Source of the DNA: Vanilla planifolia
Lineage: Eukaryota; Streptophyta; Magnoliopsida; Asparagales; Orchidaceae
Assembly: GCA_023846275.1 (NCBI GenBank)
Contig: CM043870.1
Location: forward strand, 10,735,527 to 10,799,526
DNA: 64,000 nucleotides
Direction: 5' to 3'
The translations under genes and the position numbers were made by a program. The notes beneath the pieces are model-generated. The model was not told where the DNA came from, did no database searches, and worked only from the letters and a program-made list of their open reading frames with translations. Numbering within the stretch: position 1 is the stretch's first letter; every line of letters starts with the position of its first letter. Of this stretch, positions 12,201 through 25,492 are shown piece after piece.

Positions 12201-15200
12201 TAGAGTGATGTCCATTTTACTGTCATTAAATTTAGGCATTATATGATGTTCCTCTTAGACAATCAAATTATGTACCTTGTATGATAAGCATATATAAGGC
12301 AGATAATCTTTTTTCATGCTTATAAAAGCCTTATATTGGGATGGGATAGTGTGGCTATCCTGAATCTATTCTTTCTTCATTTTTGTAGCTATTTTGGTAA
12401 GGTTTCTAGCTATTTGTTTCCCTCCTTGTATGTTAATTTCTAGTTCACTAAGAGTTCTGTAGTTACCAACCTAGTTTGATGTATAGAATCAATAATTTTT
12501 TAATGCAATTTTAAGTTCTCTTGGATCATTTTAATTAATGTAATGTAGTCTACCTCAATCTTAACTATGATGTATATGGTGTCATTACACCATTCCAAGC
12601 CTTTATGATAGTTATCAATGATATTTCCATAACCAAACAATGATAGGTAGGAAAAGGAAAGCCATGAATAACATTACCTTCATGATCTCTAATGATATCT
12701 CTTGTAATAAAAGTTTCTCTCTTATAGCTATCATGTTCACGTATTTTCACTATGTTGGCATGTGGAGAACTCCAATAAATGCCTTTACAAATTCTAATTT
12801 TCATGTTTGATGGTAGCAACCAAACCCATCTACACCAAAATCCTATCATCTTACATAGTTTGCATTAGAGGAAAACCTTTGAATATATTATAGTGTTGGC
12901 TAATGATGTTGTTTATAATGGTTGTCTCATATTCATAAGTATCCTCATACACTATTCTATTACTTGCCTTCCAAATATTCCAACATATTAATTGTTGTAT
13001 GATCTAAAAGACTTCACAATTTCTTAACTCCTAAAAATTTATTGCAACTAATTATTGAGGGTGTTATTAATGTTTTGTGTTTTGTATGCTGAATTGCTAA
13101 ACTTTTGGCAAAGAAAGACCATGTCTTATGTGTCAGATGATAACTTGTGAAATCAATAGAATCCTCACTTGGGTAGTGAGGGCTTTTGGAAGCTAGCTAA
13201 ATATTGGGTCTATGCAATTACTTTAAAAGGGGCAACTACTTGTTTAGAATTCTCCAAACCAACACTAAAATCTTTCTGAGGCATTTTCCATTCTAGATCA
13301 TTTTTCTCAATTTTAGTTCAAAGAACTAACATCTGATTACATTCAATGTTATTTATATGTTGAAAAGTTCCATCATAATTGAGAGGTCCAAAAGTAGATC
13401 TTCGAAATAGGACAAATGTGTATGTGTTCTTACACCAAAGATCTAGTCTCTTCTATGCATTTCCATATATCCATCATAATGACCTTTTGATTGTCATTCA
13501 TGTATTTTTTATTTATTAATTTTTCCTAGAGTGGTTGGTCAATTAGCATTTTCCAATTCAACTTAACAAAGTATGTAGTAATGATATCCTTAGTTTTCTC
13601 AATCCTAATCCATTTTCCTCTAATGACACACATACTTTATCCCAAGCCATCTAGTGGTACTTGTGAATGTTATCAAACTCCCCCCATAGAAATCAGTTCA
13701 TAATCTTTTCAACTCTATCTAAGTTTTGCATTGGGGGATGAATTGTAACTAGTGAATAAATTGGAATAAAGTTTAGAACGTGTTTTACAAAGACTAATCT
13801 ACCACCCATGGTTAACAGCTTTTTTTTCTAGTCAACCATCTTGTTATTTAATTTATTAACTATTGAAAGTACAATTTTTTCTTTCTACCAAGAAATATAA
13901 GGCATCTTTGGTATGTTGTCAGAAGAAAGCCATGTTTAAAACCCATGACTTTACCTATCTTTTTAATTTCAATTGTCTTCATAGTTCTACTTTTGTAAAC
14001 TTTTTTCTTTTGTATATTTAGTTGTAGATCTAACATGCTTTGGAATCTTTCAAACAATCTACTAAGACATTTCAAAGATCTCAAATCCATTCTATTGAAG
14101 AAGATGATATCATCAGCATAACTAAAGTGAGAAACAACTAAGCAACTTTTAGGTGTTACATAATAAAGTATATTTCCTAATGCAAATTGACTCTATAATG
14201 CCCTACTAAAAGTCTCCATTGATAATATAAAAAGCAATGAAAAAATAAGATTAACTTGCTTTTTCTCCCTTGTTAGTTGAGAGAAACCATTCAGTATCTC
14301 ATTATCATGATGGAAAGTCATGAACTACTTATAATGCCTTAATCAAAACATTAAATTGAGCTAAAAAAATTAAAAATTATAAGTGTTTTCTTTAAAAAAT
14401 CTTAGGATAAGTAATAAAATGTATTTTTATGCCATGTTTGAGAATGCAATTCCTACCTCTAACCTTCTTGTTTTAAGAACCCATTAATTCTTGAGCTATT
14501 AATATATTGTTTGCAATTTCTCTTCCTTTTATAAATCCAAATTATTTGAGAGAGAATATATTTGTTAGAATTTTGTGAAGCCTATTTGATAATAGTTTAC
14601 ATAGTATCTTTTTGAAACAATTACACACATAAATTGGTCTAAATTCCTTAAATGATTTAAGGATCTTAACCTTAGAAATCAGCAATATGTTTATACTTGT
14701 ATTCACCTTATCAATTGGACTTCTAGCATTGAAATCCTTAGTAATATCTAGTACATTAGAAGCTATGATTTCTTAGCACTTTGTGTAAAAATGGTTGTTA
14801 CATCCATCAAGCTCTAATGCAATTTCATTGTCTAATTGAAAAACCACTTCTTTGAATTTTGATTAACATTTCCTCTATTTCAAACTCTTTCACTAGTTCA
14901 AGATTTTCTTAGTTATTAATTCAAGAATTTTGATTAAGATTTCCTTATTTAATTGACCATTTTAAATGAGAGTAGATCTTAAAAAAACTACATAATTATC
15001 TCTTATACCTTCTTTTGTCTAGATATCATTTGTCTATTTGAATTTTTAATAATAGTAATGTTAAGCTTTGCCTTTTTGTCTTGAACTGAAGCATGCCAAA
15101 ATTTGGTGTTCTTTTCCCCCTCCTTAAACCATCTAATTCCAACCTTATGATGCCAAAAGATTTGTTCCTTATTTAGTTCCTCCACCAGTTGATTATTTGC

Positions 15201-17720
15201 TCTAATTAATTCCATCATGTCTCCCTCATATTAGCTTTCCTAAAATTCTTTTTTCTTTATCCTTAACAACCTCTTCTTCCTACTTGATTGCTAGGAAATT
15301 GACACCAAAAGTCTTTTTGTTTCACTATTTTAGACAATCCTCCAATCTTCTTAATTTAAAAGCCAAAATTGTCATCTGAATAAGACTTATTGGTATTCCC
15401 TAATTATTTTCACCACACTATGAAAAGATGGATGAATGGACAACATGTTTTGAAACTTCAATTTTTTTAGGTCTATGTTCCTATTCTTTAGGCTATTGTA
15501 ACAATAACAGAGAGTGATTAGATCGTATTCTACAAAGGTGATGTATATTTCTTATATGGTGGAGTTCCATCAAATCCTTATTTACTAGGACTTTATCAAG
15601 CCTTTTCCAAACTTGTTTCCCTTTTCCCAACCTAGGCAAAATTTGACCCCAAGAAAGAGAGGTCTTTTAGGCCGTAATGATTTATACAATCTATGAATTC
15701 ATATGTTGCAACCATAGAAAAGAAGAAGAGATCTTATATTCATTCTTAGAAGTAATAATATTAAAATATCCCTTAACTAACCATAGGACTTTTTGATTTC
15801 CTACAACTAAGGTTAAATTATTCCATAATATCCTTCTATCTACCTTTATACATTTTGCATATATTAACATATAACATGATGACATTTGGTCTTTTAGGTT
15901 CTTCAACGTGAAGAAGAATGCATTGCTTATCATCAGTCTTTTACATTGTATGCTACCTTTCCAAAGTACCTAGATTTTGTTAGTTGAAATTCAAGTGTAG
16001 TTATCAAAACTAGTGATTATTGGTTACTATTAAATGTTTGAGCTGAGAAATTGATCTCATGTTCATGAAGTCTCTTATGTTTCATATTATGGTATTATAC
16101 ATTGATTATTGGTTGTTCTATTATTTGTATTATTTTTTAGCTTTTGTGTGCCCCCTTCATACTTGTCCAATATTCCGAACCTTTCTTTGCTTTTCCTTTC
16201 AATCTCCTTTTTTTGCATAGAAGTAAATTCATCTTGATCGGGTTCTATTAAGCTTGAGTTGAGGAGTGCTCTTTCATGAAAATCTTTCCTAAATTCCTTT
16301 AGCATTTGAAGAACAAATTTTATTTAACTACATTCCTAAGAAGCTTTAGAGTCTAACATAGAGCCTTATTTTTCCTAACTAAAGCTTTTCTTAATTACAA
16401 CATAATAGTCAAAAATCTTGTTTTAAGTTTTTTTTCTCTCACTTTCAATGAAGTTGATGTTACCTTTATCTTTGTTTGTGCTAATTTTTTGTTCTACCTG
16501 TGTAAACTTGTAATTATTGAATTTGTCATCCTAAATAAGACTTAGAAATTAGGAACCAATCTCTTTGTCACTTTTATTTATAGAGCATGCATGCTTTGTT
16601 AATGTTCTAGTTAGTTCTTTCCCTTGTTCCTCATTATTCCTTACTTGTTTAGGCTATATGTTTGGAGAACTTGACATTTCCATTGGGGCTTATGAGTTTG
16701 CATTCTTTGTGCTAGTTTGCATTAAGAAGACTAACGCCTCTATTTGTAGCAAACAAAGTAGTATCCTAGTTGATTGTCATACTATATCCTTTGCCAAAAA
16801 CCCATTCGAGCTACTTCTTTCTGATTCATTTTGACAACTCCTTTGCTATGTCACTTCTACACTAATTTTAGCAATTGTTGGATGGGTTAAATTAAGAGTT
16901 GTAGCATCCACCTTTTAAGGATTTCCAATTGTTGTGGTAATGGAGTATAATGCAACCTTGTAAATACATGAATGCGCAAATGTTTGAATGAGGCAAAAAC
17001 CAAATCTAGGGATAGCTTAGTATTGAGATGGATATTTAGATGTCATTTGAAGGTTCACATTTGGAAATTGACCACACTTATGAACTTTGTAGCCAACAAT
17101 AAAGCAAATCCTCCTTAAATCTAATTAGGACATGCTTGTTATCCTATGATCCAACCTTAACCTCACTTTGAAACCCAATTTTGCTAAACACTTTCCTAAC
17201 AAATTTCATGTAAGGTCTACCACATGAGAATTTTTTTATTTTATTAGTGTCAATCTAAATGGGTCAATTATTTTCCCAATTTCCTCCTTAAAAATAACTT
17301 GATTCCCCTTTGTAAATTGAAGTTGATTTTATTTTGAGTAGAGAATGATCAATTAAGTCACTCAAGCTTAGTGAAAGATTGATTAAGGGAAGGTTTCCCT
17401 CCAAAAACCACTATTGATTCAAGAAATTAAAATGGACAACTCAATAACTGAGTTAGGGTGTAAATGTATCGATGTGTTCAAACATTAAATCAAACAATCA
17501 ATGAAGCCTTTGCCCAAACTTTCTATTGACCATCACTTATTACTTATTTATTGTTCCTCATTACCCAACATCTTTCACCCATCAACAAAAGTAAATCAAC
17601 TTTGATCTCACTAAAAAACTTGTCGATGATCCCAACCTTCAGTGTTTTAGGTCTCTCTCTCTTACACTTCCAGATTTTCGAGCAAAACCTTGAGCTTACT
17701 ATTGAATCTCATCCTATAAT
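12200..17720 (-). mobile_element. Decayed L1-type LINE, near full-length span
   Basis: Read 5' to 3' on the minus strand, the parts come in the expected order. About 17.5-16.6 kb holds ORF1 traces, including a KVDATTLNLT segment typical of the plant LINE zinc-knuckle protein. At 15.9-15.7 kb is the endonuclease block (IYAKCIKVDRRILWNNL, WLVKGYFNIITSKNEY). At 15.2-15.0 kb is the linker block GIRWFKEGEKNTKFWHASV. At 14,109-14,120 lies the reverse transcriptase catalytic YADD, within FSYADDIIFF. At 14.1-13.86 kb is SLKCLSRLFERFQSM followed by LQLNIQKKKVY. At 12.85-12.3 kb is an RNase H domain (RDHEGNVIHGF). Frames are broken many times, so it is not active. It is a relative of the LINE at 59.5-62.7 kb. 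Confidence 0.85.
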
Positions 17721-18840
17721 GAGTTGAATTGAATTGGTTTGGGTTTTGTTGGTTTTACTATCATCACCTATCATTTTAATTGTACATAATCTAATTTATT
17801 TATGTTGTTAGGAATATGATTAGGTTATGCCTAAATATATTTGATCCACTTTATGCAAATACTAAAAAAATGGTCATTTTGTGTGATAAAAAAGCATCAT
17901 ATTATAAAGCATTCATTGGTTTCAACCCTCATGATATTAAGTCTCTTTTAAACTATGATCACACATGTATAATGAAGAGAATAATGCTATACAAAGAGCT
18001 TTAACTGATCAATTACCTAAGATTTATTTAGCATCTCTCTAGTTTGAAAAACATCATACCATACGATGATCAACTTCATGTTGTACAAAGTTGTTAATTA
18101 TTTACACTTGCCTAAGTACTAATTTTTAAGCTTTCTAAATGATAATATCATATTATATAATGATCTAGGTCATTTTATATGATGTCCTTGATTGTCATGC
18201 CTCAACTATCATATTCAACACCTTGATTAAATATGCCAATAATACCAATGTATCAACTAAAACTAAAGTCAGCAATATAAGAATTGAGGATGCTAAAACT
18301 AAATGAATGATGATGACAAAACTATAATATTCTATTACTCAACATCAATATAATAAAAAAAATAGCACAACACAAAATAAAATTATCATAAAGTATAAAA
18401 AACTAAAAAGGATAATAATACAATAATCTAAGAAAATTAAAGTACAACTATCCTCACATATAATATCTATCACTCTCATTTCATTAAAAAAAATAAACTC
18501 TTATCTACGGATCTTGAACTATTATCTAAGGACCATTAACTTGGTGAGTCTCAATATCTTAGCCTATAATATAAGTAAAGAATGAGTATAATCTGTTCAG
18601 TAGAAAAATACTAGCTACATGCAATAAAACAATATAAAAAACAATGATGTAGTTCATAAATAATATGAAAGAATAAGTGAAATAATGCATCCAACCAAGT
18701 ACATATACGATCATATAATAATCATATAGAATATTTTCTTTCTTTTTATATTTAATTATACTTAGAATTTTATTATTTCTTTTCCCTTTTTCCATTTTCA
18801 TTCTTTTTTAGGCCCAAATTCTATTATGTGGCCTCTATCC
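17720..18840. other. AT-rich intergenic DNA, no gene seen
   Basis: Small open frames (for example 17,816-18,004 + and 18,559-18,801 -) are hydrophobic or low-complexity translations of AT-rich DNA and show no family features. Confidence 0.45.
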
Positions 18841-18884
18841 CCACTCCCAAATATCTCATATCATATCTCATCATGACTTAATCT

Positions 18885-19240
18885 CAGTCTCTGATATGTC
18901 ATGACCCCACTTCTAAGTATCAAAACACTAAGAGGTGAAGCATCTCATTACATAGACTTCACTACTACCAACATCTAATGCTTACCAAGAACGAGGCCTC
19001 TAACTTATCAAGGCCCCATCTTTGAGTGCACTCAATACTAAGGGATGAAATAGATCATGCACCTATCACACCTACCAAACATCTTGTGTTGATAAGGAAT
19101 GAAGACTTTAACTTGTCAAAACCTTATCTCTGAGTGCCTATGACATCAAAGAATGAAGTATCCCATCATCATTAAGACAAGACCTCTAACATGTTAGACC
19201 CCACCTCTAAGTATCATGACACTGCAGGGTAAAATATATC
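18885..19240. repeat. Degenerate tandem repeat, about 75-110 bp units
   Basis: The phrase 'cccca(c/t)ctctgagtgtca...cactaaggg(a)tgaagtatctcatca' recurs near 18,905, 19,015, 19,125 and 19,200, with 'gaggcctctaacttgtcaaggcccca' between copies. Four diverged copies are visible. Arrays like this are often found inside LTRs or untranslated parts of plant retrotransposons, and this is probably part of one. Confidence 0.65.
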
Positions 19241-19299
19241 ATCATATATTTCATCAATCAGGTCACTATAAGATCAAGTCATAGACTATGTCTTCTTTC

Positions 19300-21560
19300 T
19301 TCTGACCTATTATATCTATTGGCTAGCCAACATCTTTTTTCTTTCTTTTTTTCACATTTTTTTTTCATAAAACATGTTGACATTATAAGCTTAGTCTTTT
19401 GTAGTTAAGGATGGGCATAGATCCAATGCTTGGAATCAAACTACCTAAATGGCTTGGTATCTTTTCTTTTCACATTTCTTACATAATAAGTTTTCAAACT
19501 TAATAAGAGTATTCAAAGGTTATTTTAAGAGTTTTTCTAATTAAAAGGTTTAAACTAAGACTTCTTTTAAATTTTATATCATTACTCTTGAATTTATTAA
19601 TTTTGTAGATACTAAGTTGTAGTTTCTTCAACTTTTAGCTTAGCACATTTATGTTAACATGTTCTTATTGTTGATGTGCTTCAAGTAATTCAATCTCTAA
19701 TGGAAAATGAATTGTTCTATGGTTTAAACACTGCAAAACTTGGCTCTAATTGCAAAGAGGTGATGTAGGTTTAAGAATAAAAGTTCCATTGTAGTCCATG
19801 CTCTACTACAAGAATGGGTGGGCAACAATGTATGGCAAAAATAAGAATGCATTAGGATGGTTGTTCCAACAAGAAGATGCATGGGCTACTCTTTAGTGAA
19901 CCTAGCAATAAAGATCGAGTTTTGAATGTGTTGGGAAAGGGTTGGGATTCAAAAGAAGTAGAGTTCAAATAGCTAAAAAATGACATGATGTAGTGTGGGT
20001 ACTTGCATAAGTAATCAAACAAATGTCACTTTCTAAGCATTAAGCTTGGGCTATATCCATGCAGTGTTGAAGATAGGGTGATATCTAACTTAAAGATCTT
20101 AAGCTTGATTGGAAAGGACAATTTATGTTTTTAATTAAAGAAACCTATTATGCACACATGCACCTCACAAAAATTTATTGATTAAAATGATGATAAAACA
20201 AAAAATTCTCCTTTTCTATTCCATGATAAGGTTTAGATGTAGTACAAAAAAGATAACCTAATGAAAATAAAAAGACTAAAATATGACTCAATAAAAATGA
20301 ATAAAATTTATAAAAGAAAATAATAGAAATGAGCATGTGCATAAATAAAATAAGAAACAATCTTTGATCTCATAAATTATCCATTATATGCTTATAATTC
20401 AATCAAACTAAATAAATCTCTTTTTTTGGACCTTCTCTTAATATCTAATCCACCACTTACAGTGAACTTAGAGCACCTAGATCATTGATTCTATTAGATT
20501 TACTTGATGTGTTACATCACATGGTAATCTTACAATGCAAAATGGAAGGAAAAGTTGTTGGACATGATGAAATCAAGGTTTGAGTTAACTTGTTAGGTTG
20601 TTTATATAATATGATGCCTTCCATTGCATAATATGACATCTATGTTATTCATATACTTAAGAGATAATAAAATTGACAACATTTATAAATACGATGCCCT
20701 ACATCATATAAGTATAAAGAAGATTTAAAAGTTCTATAACTTCATACTATTTAATGTCTATTATTAGATAGCATGATCATATTATGTACTTTACTATGTT
20801 AAAGAAATAATGGTATAATATAATATAATATTGTTCATTATACTCATGCAATTCGTTTAAAACCAAAGAGCTTAAAAATGAGACTTAAGAAAATGGTAGA
20901 ACTAAAAAGCTTTGTACAACATGATATGATTCATCATACTTGTATAATTTATATAAAACTAGAGAGATATAAATTGAGAGTTAAGCTAAGGTTTTTGTAC
21001 AATATAATGATTCTCATTGTATTTGTATGATCCTTATTAAGTATACACTTATAATTAATCAAATAGGCCAATGATTTAGATAATCATTATATCAGGTAAT
21101 GCCAAACAATATAATCTCCTAATCATAGAGTATGAATAGAAACTGAAAGGCATAATGAGTGGTTAATCTTAGCAAAAATCATAAAATTAGGTATTAAGAT
21201 TTTAATAGAGGTTAATAAAGAGTATTAACCTTTATTCTAGTTTAAATAATACTTAAATCTCATTAAGAATAAGATAATACAACAAAAACTACTTTTCATA
21301 CATTTGAATAAGAGAGGATTGAGTTTACCCAAGCTATACATCTTGCACTTCTATAATTAAAGCATTATAATAATGGAAAGCATCAAACTGATTTCATTTG
21401 CTCTCTTTTTTACTCATTGCAATCCACTTGGTAATATCATTTTAGATTCATTTACATATAGTTTGTGTCACTAATTACTTAAAGTATTGTATAAACATTG
21501 TAAGAGGTTATTATATAAAATGTTTCTACTCTCGTTTAGCCTCTCAATTGTGTTGACTCT
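19300..21560. mobile_element. LTR-retrotransposon debris
   Basis: At about 19,735-19,770 the plus strand reads like the complement of a primer-binding site followed by an LTR end ('aaacttggctctaattgcaaagaggtgatgtagg', shown here only as a decayed tRNA-Met-type match). That suggests a minus-strand element. From about 20,450 to 21,120 the DNA carries the same 'tcatacttgtat' and 'aaggtttttgtacaatat' blocks seen in the copia-type LTRs elsewhere in the window. No coding part could be assigned. Old, with boundaries uncertain. Confidence 0.4.
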
Positions 21561-21578
21561 TTGAGTTTATAAGGTTTG

Positions 21579-21603
21579 TTTTTTTTTTTTTTTTTTTTTT
21601 TTT
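21579..21603. repeat. Poly(T) run, 25 bp
   Basis: An uninterrupted run of T on the plus strand. It could be the A-tail of a minus-strand retroposed copy or a simple mononucleotide repeat. I saw no coding sequence to its right that would prove retroposition. Confidence 0.8.
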
Positions 21604-22560
21604 GCCCTCTATAAGTATTTTTATAAATCTTCTTTTGTAAGGGGTTAAACCTATCAAAGCTTTGGCAAAAAAATATAAATTTAATATGTGAGCCTAATCA
21701 TCAAATTAGAGGTAGATATATACCTATTGTGTGTGGACAAATTACCTAAAAATATTGGTGTTATTTACTTTTATATATTTCCATTACTTGCTCATTCACA
21801 CAAAAATTATAAAAAGTAAAAGAGTTTTTTAAAAGTCATAATTCACTTGTGACTCAATTATGCCAACATGTTAGAGATGGCTAATCAACCCTAACCCTCA
21901 ACATTTTACAAGTTTTGGAGAATGAGAACATGAAGATACCTGTCATTTGGGATTAGGTGAATTAGAGGAACACCAAACTACTATGACAATTAATGAAGGA
22001 GTGTAAAAGGGAGATGAAACAAGAAAAGGTAGACTCTGATGATCATTCTTGCGAGGGCAGACATCAACAACATATGAGAGCCTTCAACATACAAGAGCCT
22101 TCAATAACATACAAGATAAGCTTAAAATGAGTAATGTTTTATTATTATTGAAACTAAAAATGATAACTATAGAAAGATTAGAGAATCTAAAACATGTGCC
22201 AAAATATTAATACCAAGATTTTTATAAAAAAAACTCAAAAAAAAAAAAGAAAATGATTTCCATGAAAACCTTAATTGGTTCTATCAATATCTATACTCTT
22301 AGCAAATACAATTTATAAGGAGCTTAACAATCGATAAAGTTAGGTTTTGAGGGAGCTTTAGAGATGAGTAATGCCTTGAATCATATGAATCTTTTATATG
22401 AACTTAAAACCTTGTCCTTTAAATATAATAAAAGATATAAGTTTGCCTAAAGACAAAACTAACGCATAGCACAAATATTTCTCGGCCCACTAATGATTTC
22501 TCAGGTCCTAAAGGTTTTTTGTAGTCGTTGAAAATGCGAAATAAGAAAAAAAGCTTTTGA
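21604..22560. other. AT-rich DNA downstream of the peroxidase gene
   Basis: No gene is seen. The stretch is AT-rich up to about 22,560, then composition rises towards the peroxidase 3' end. Confidence 0.5.
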
Positions 22561-22782
22561 ACCATTGCTTACATTTGCGAAGGTATAACCTGCTCCACCT
22601 CCAGTAAAGGTGTCTTTGCCGCAGGTCCTGCCATAGGAAATGCGTTATTTATCATTTCAAAAATGCTCCGACAGGGCTTCTTACATTACAATAACATGCA
22701 ATATAGCACCAGAGCGAGGGCAGCAAGTGAAAGCATAATGCCTTGGTAGCGGATTCGGACATTTTTTTCGGCGGAAGGATCC

Positions 22783-24240
<1,458 letters not shown>

Positions 24241-24300
24241 TGCAGACACAACGGTTTTGTTGTTGAACTCATTCAACTGCTTCCTCGCACTCGGCCTCTC

Positions 24301-24310
24301 ATTTATATTT
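24301..24310 (-). promoter_or_regulatory. TATA box of the peroxidase gene
   Basis: On the minus strand this reads AAATATAAAT, about 60 bp upstream of the ATG at 24,240. That leaves a short 5' leader of about 30-35 nt if transcription starts about 30 bp downstream. This is inferred from position and motif only. Confidence 0.55.
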
Positions 24311-24990
24311 GTTCAAGCTTCGCCAGACCATCCTCAGTTCAGACTTGGGAACTTAAGAATGATTCGTATGTTCGGGTTCGTAGGTGATGTCGAGACGATG
24401 ATCAAGCTGCTTTTACTTTGCAGTAATGCAAGAAAAAAAGACATTTGATCGCTTAGTACAAAACAAAAAGGTATTATTGGTGGATGTGCGTGTCCAAATG
24501 GAAGAAGCAGGGAACCCGCCGGGGAAAATGGCCAAACAATAACTTATGGGAGTCAAGAGGGTCCGGTTGTGACCTGCACATTGGAATTTTTTCAACTGAA
24601 ATAAGCTAATGGAGAACAGGATAAGCATAAATCCAAAAAGCATCTAAAAGTTTTATTTCCTGCGAGCTATAATGGATATTTTGAAACATGAGGTACTCTT
24701 ATAGTTACAGGTACTCACAAGGTTGTGCCGAAAATTATTAAGCCGGAAGAAAGAAAACGGTCCTCCAAAAATCGCTTTCTGGTACCTGTATTCACTGCCC
24801 TCATAAGCCGATAACCTTTTACTAAAAATTTCAATTTTATAGCCATATAGTTGAACAATTTTTTATAAATTTAAATTACCTAATTCCTTGATAGGAATGG
24901 GTTAAATTTTAATTTATTACGTTTTGTATAAAAATAGATACCTACAATACTGACATTTAACAAACTTTAAACAAAAACCAAAAACCAAAA
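24311..24990. other. Peroxidase upstream region / intergenic spacer
   Basis: Promoter-side DNA of the peroxidase gene and spacer to the 3' end of the next minus-strand gene. I saw no further coding sequence. Confidence 0.5.
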
Positions 24991-24999
24991 ACTAGAAGC

Positions 25000-25492
25000 A
25001 TTCTTTAACCAAATATAATTTATAGTAATAGTCTCTGTTTTTTTTAACGAACATTATTAATGCACTGCCCATAACAATTTTACTCAGTTTGACAATTAAA
25101 GGCTCAATAGAAATAAAAAGTACTGTAAATGACTTCCTCCAAATGATACTGCGAATCACATGGGACTGCGTGGTCCACACATCCAATCTGATCTGATCCA
25201 GACTGCAAGCAAAGGCAAGAATAGCATATGCTATAGATAGCATGTTCCAGCTTAGAAACGACTCCACACTCACAACATACAGCCTCCCATCAAAACTACT
25301 TATAATGGGGAGAAAATAAAAAAATAAAAAAAAAACATGCTAGTAAATCATAGATGACAGCAACCCGTCGTGTCTTCTACAAGTTTCACTGCATCAATCC
25401 CGGTTTAGCCAACTGGAAGGAGGCCAACAGCAACTCCAGCCAAGCCAGGCACCATTGAAAAAGAAAACACAAGTAGTCAATATATAGGAGAG
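25000..25492 (-). other. Probable 3' untranslated region of the LRR gene
   Basis: The 500 bp after the TAA stop at 25,493-25,495 is less AT-rich and more complex than the flanks, as expected for transcribed DNA. A 93-codon frame here (25,273-24,992) has no domain and is taken as chance. The poly(A) site cannot be placed exactly. Confidence 0.4.

Noticed and set aside
24992-25273. 93-codon minus-strand frame as a separate small gene
   Set aside because: It lies just after the LRR stop codon in probable 3' untranslated DNA and shows no conserved motif.
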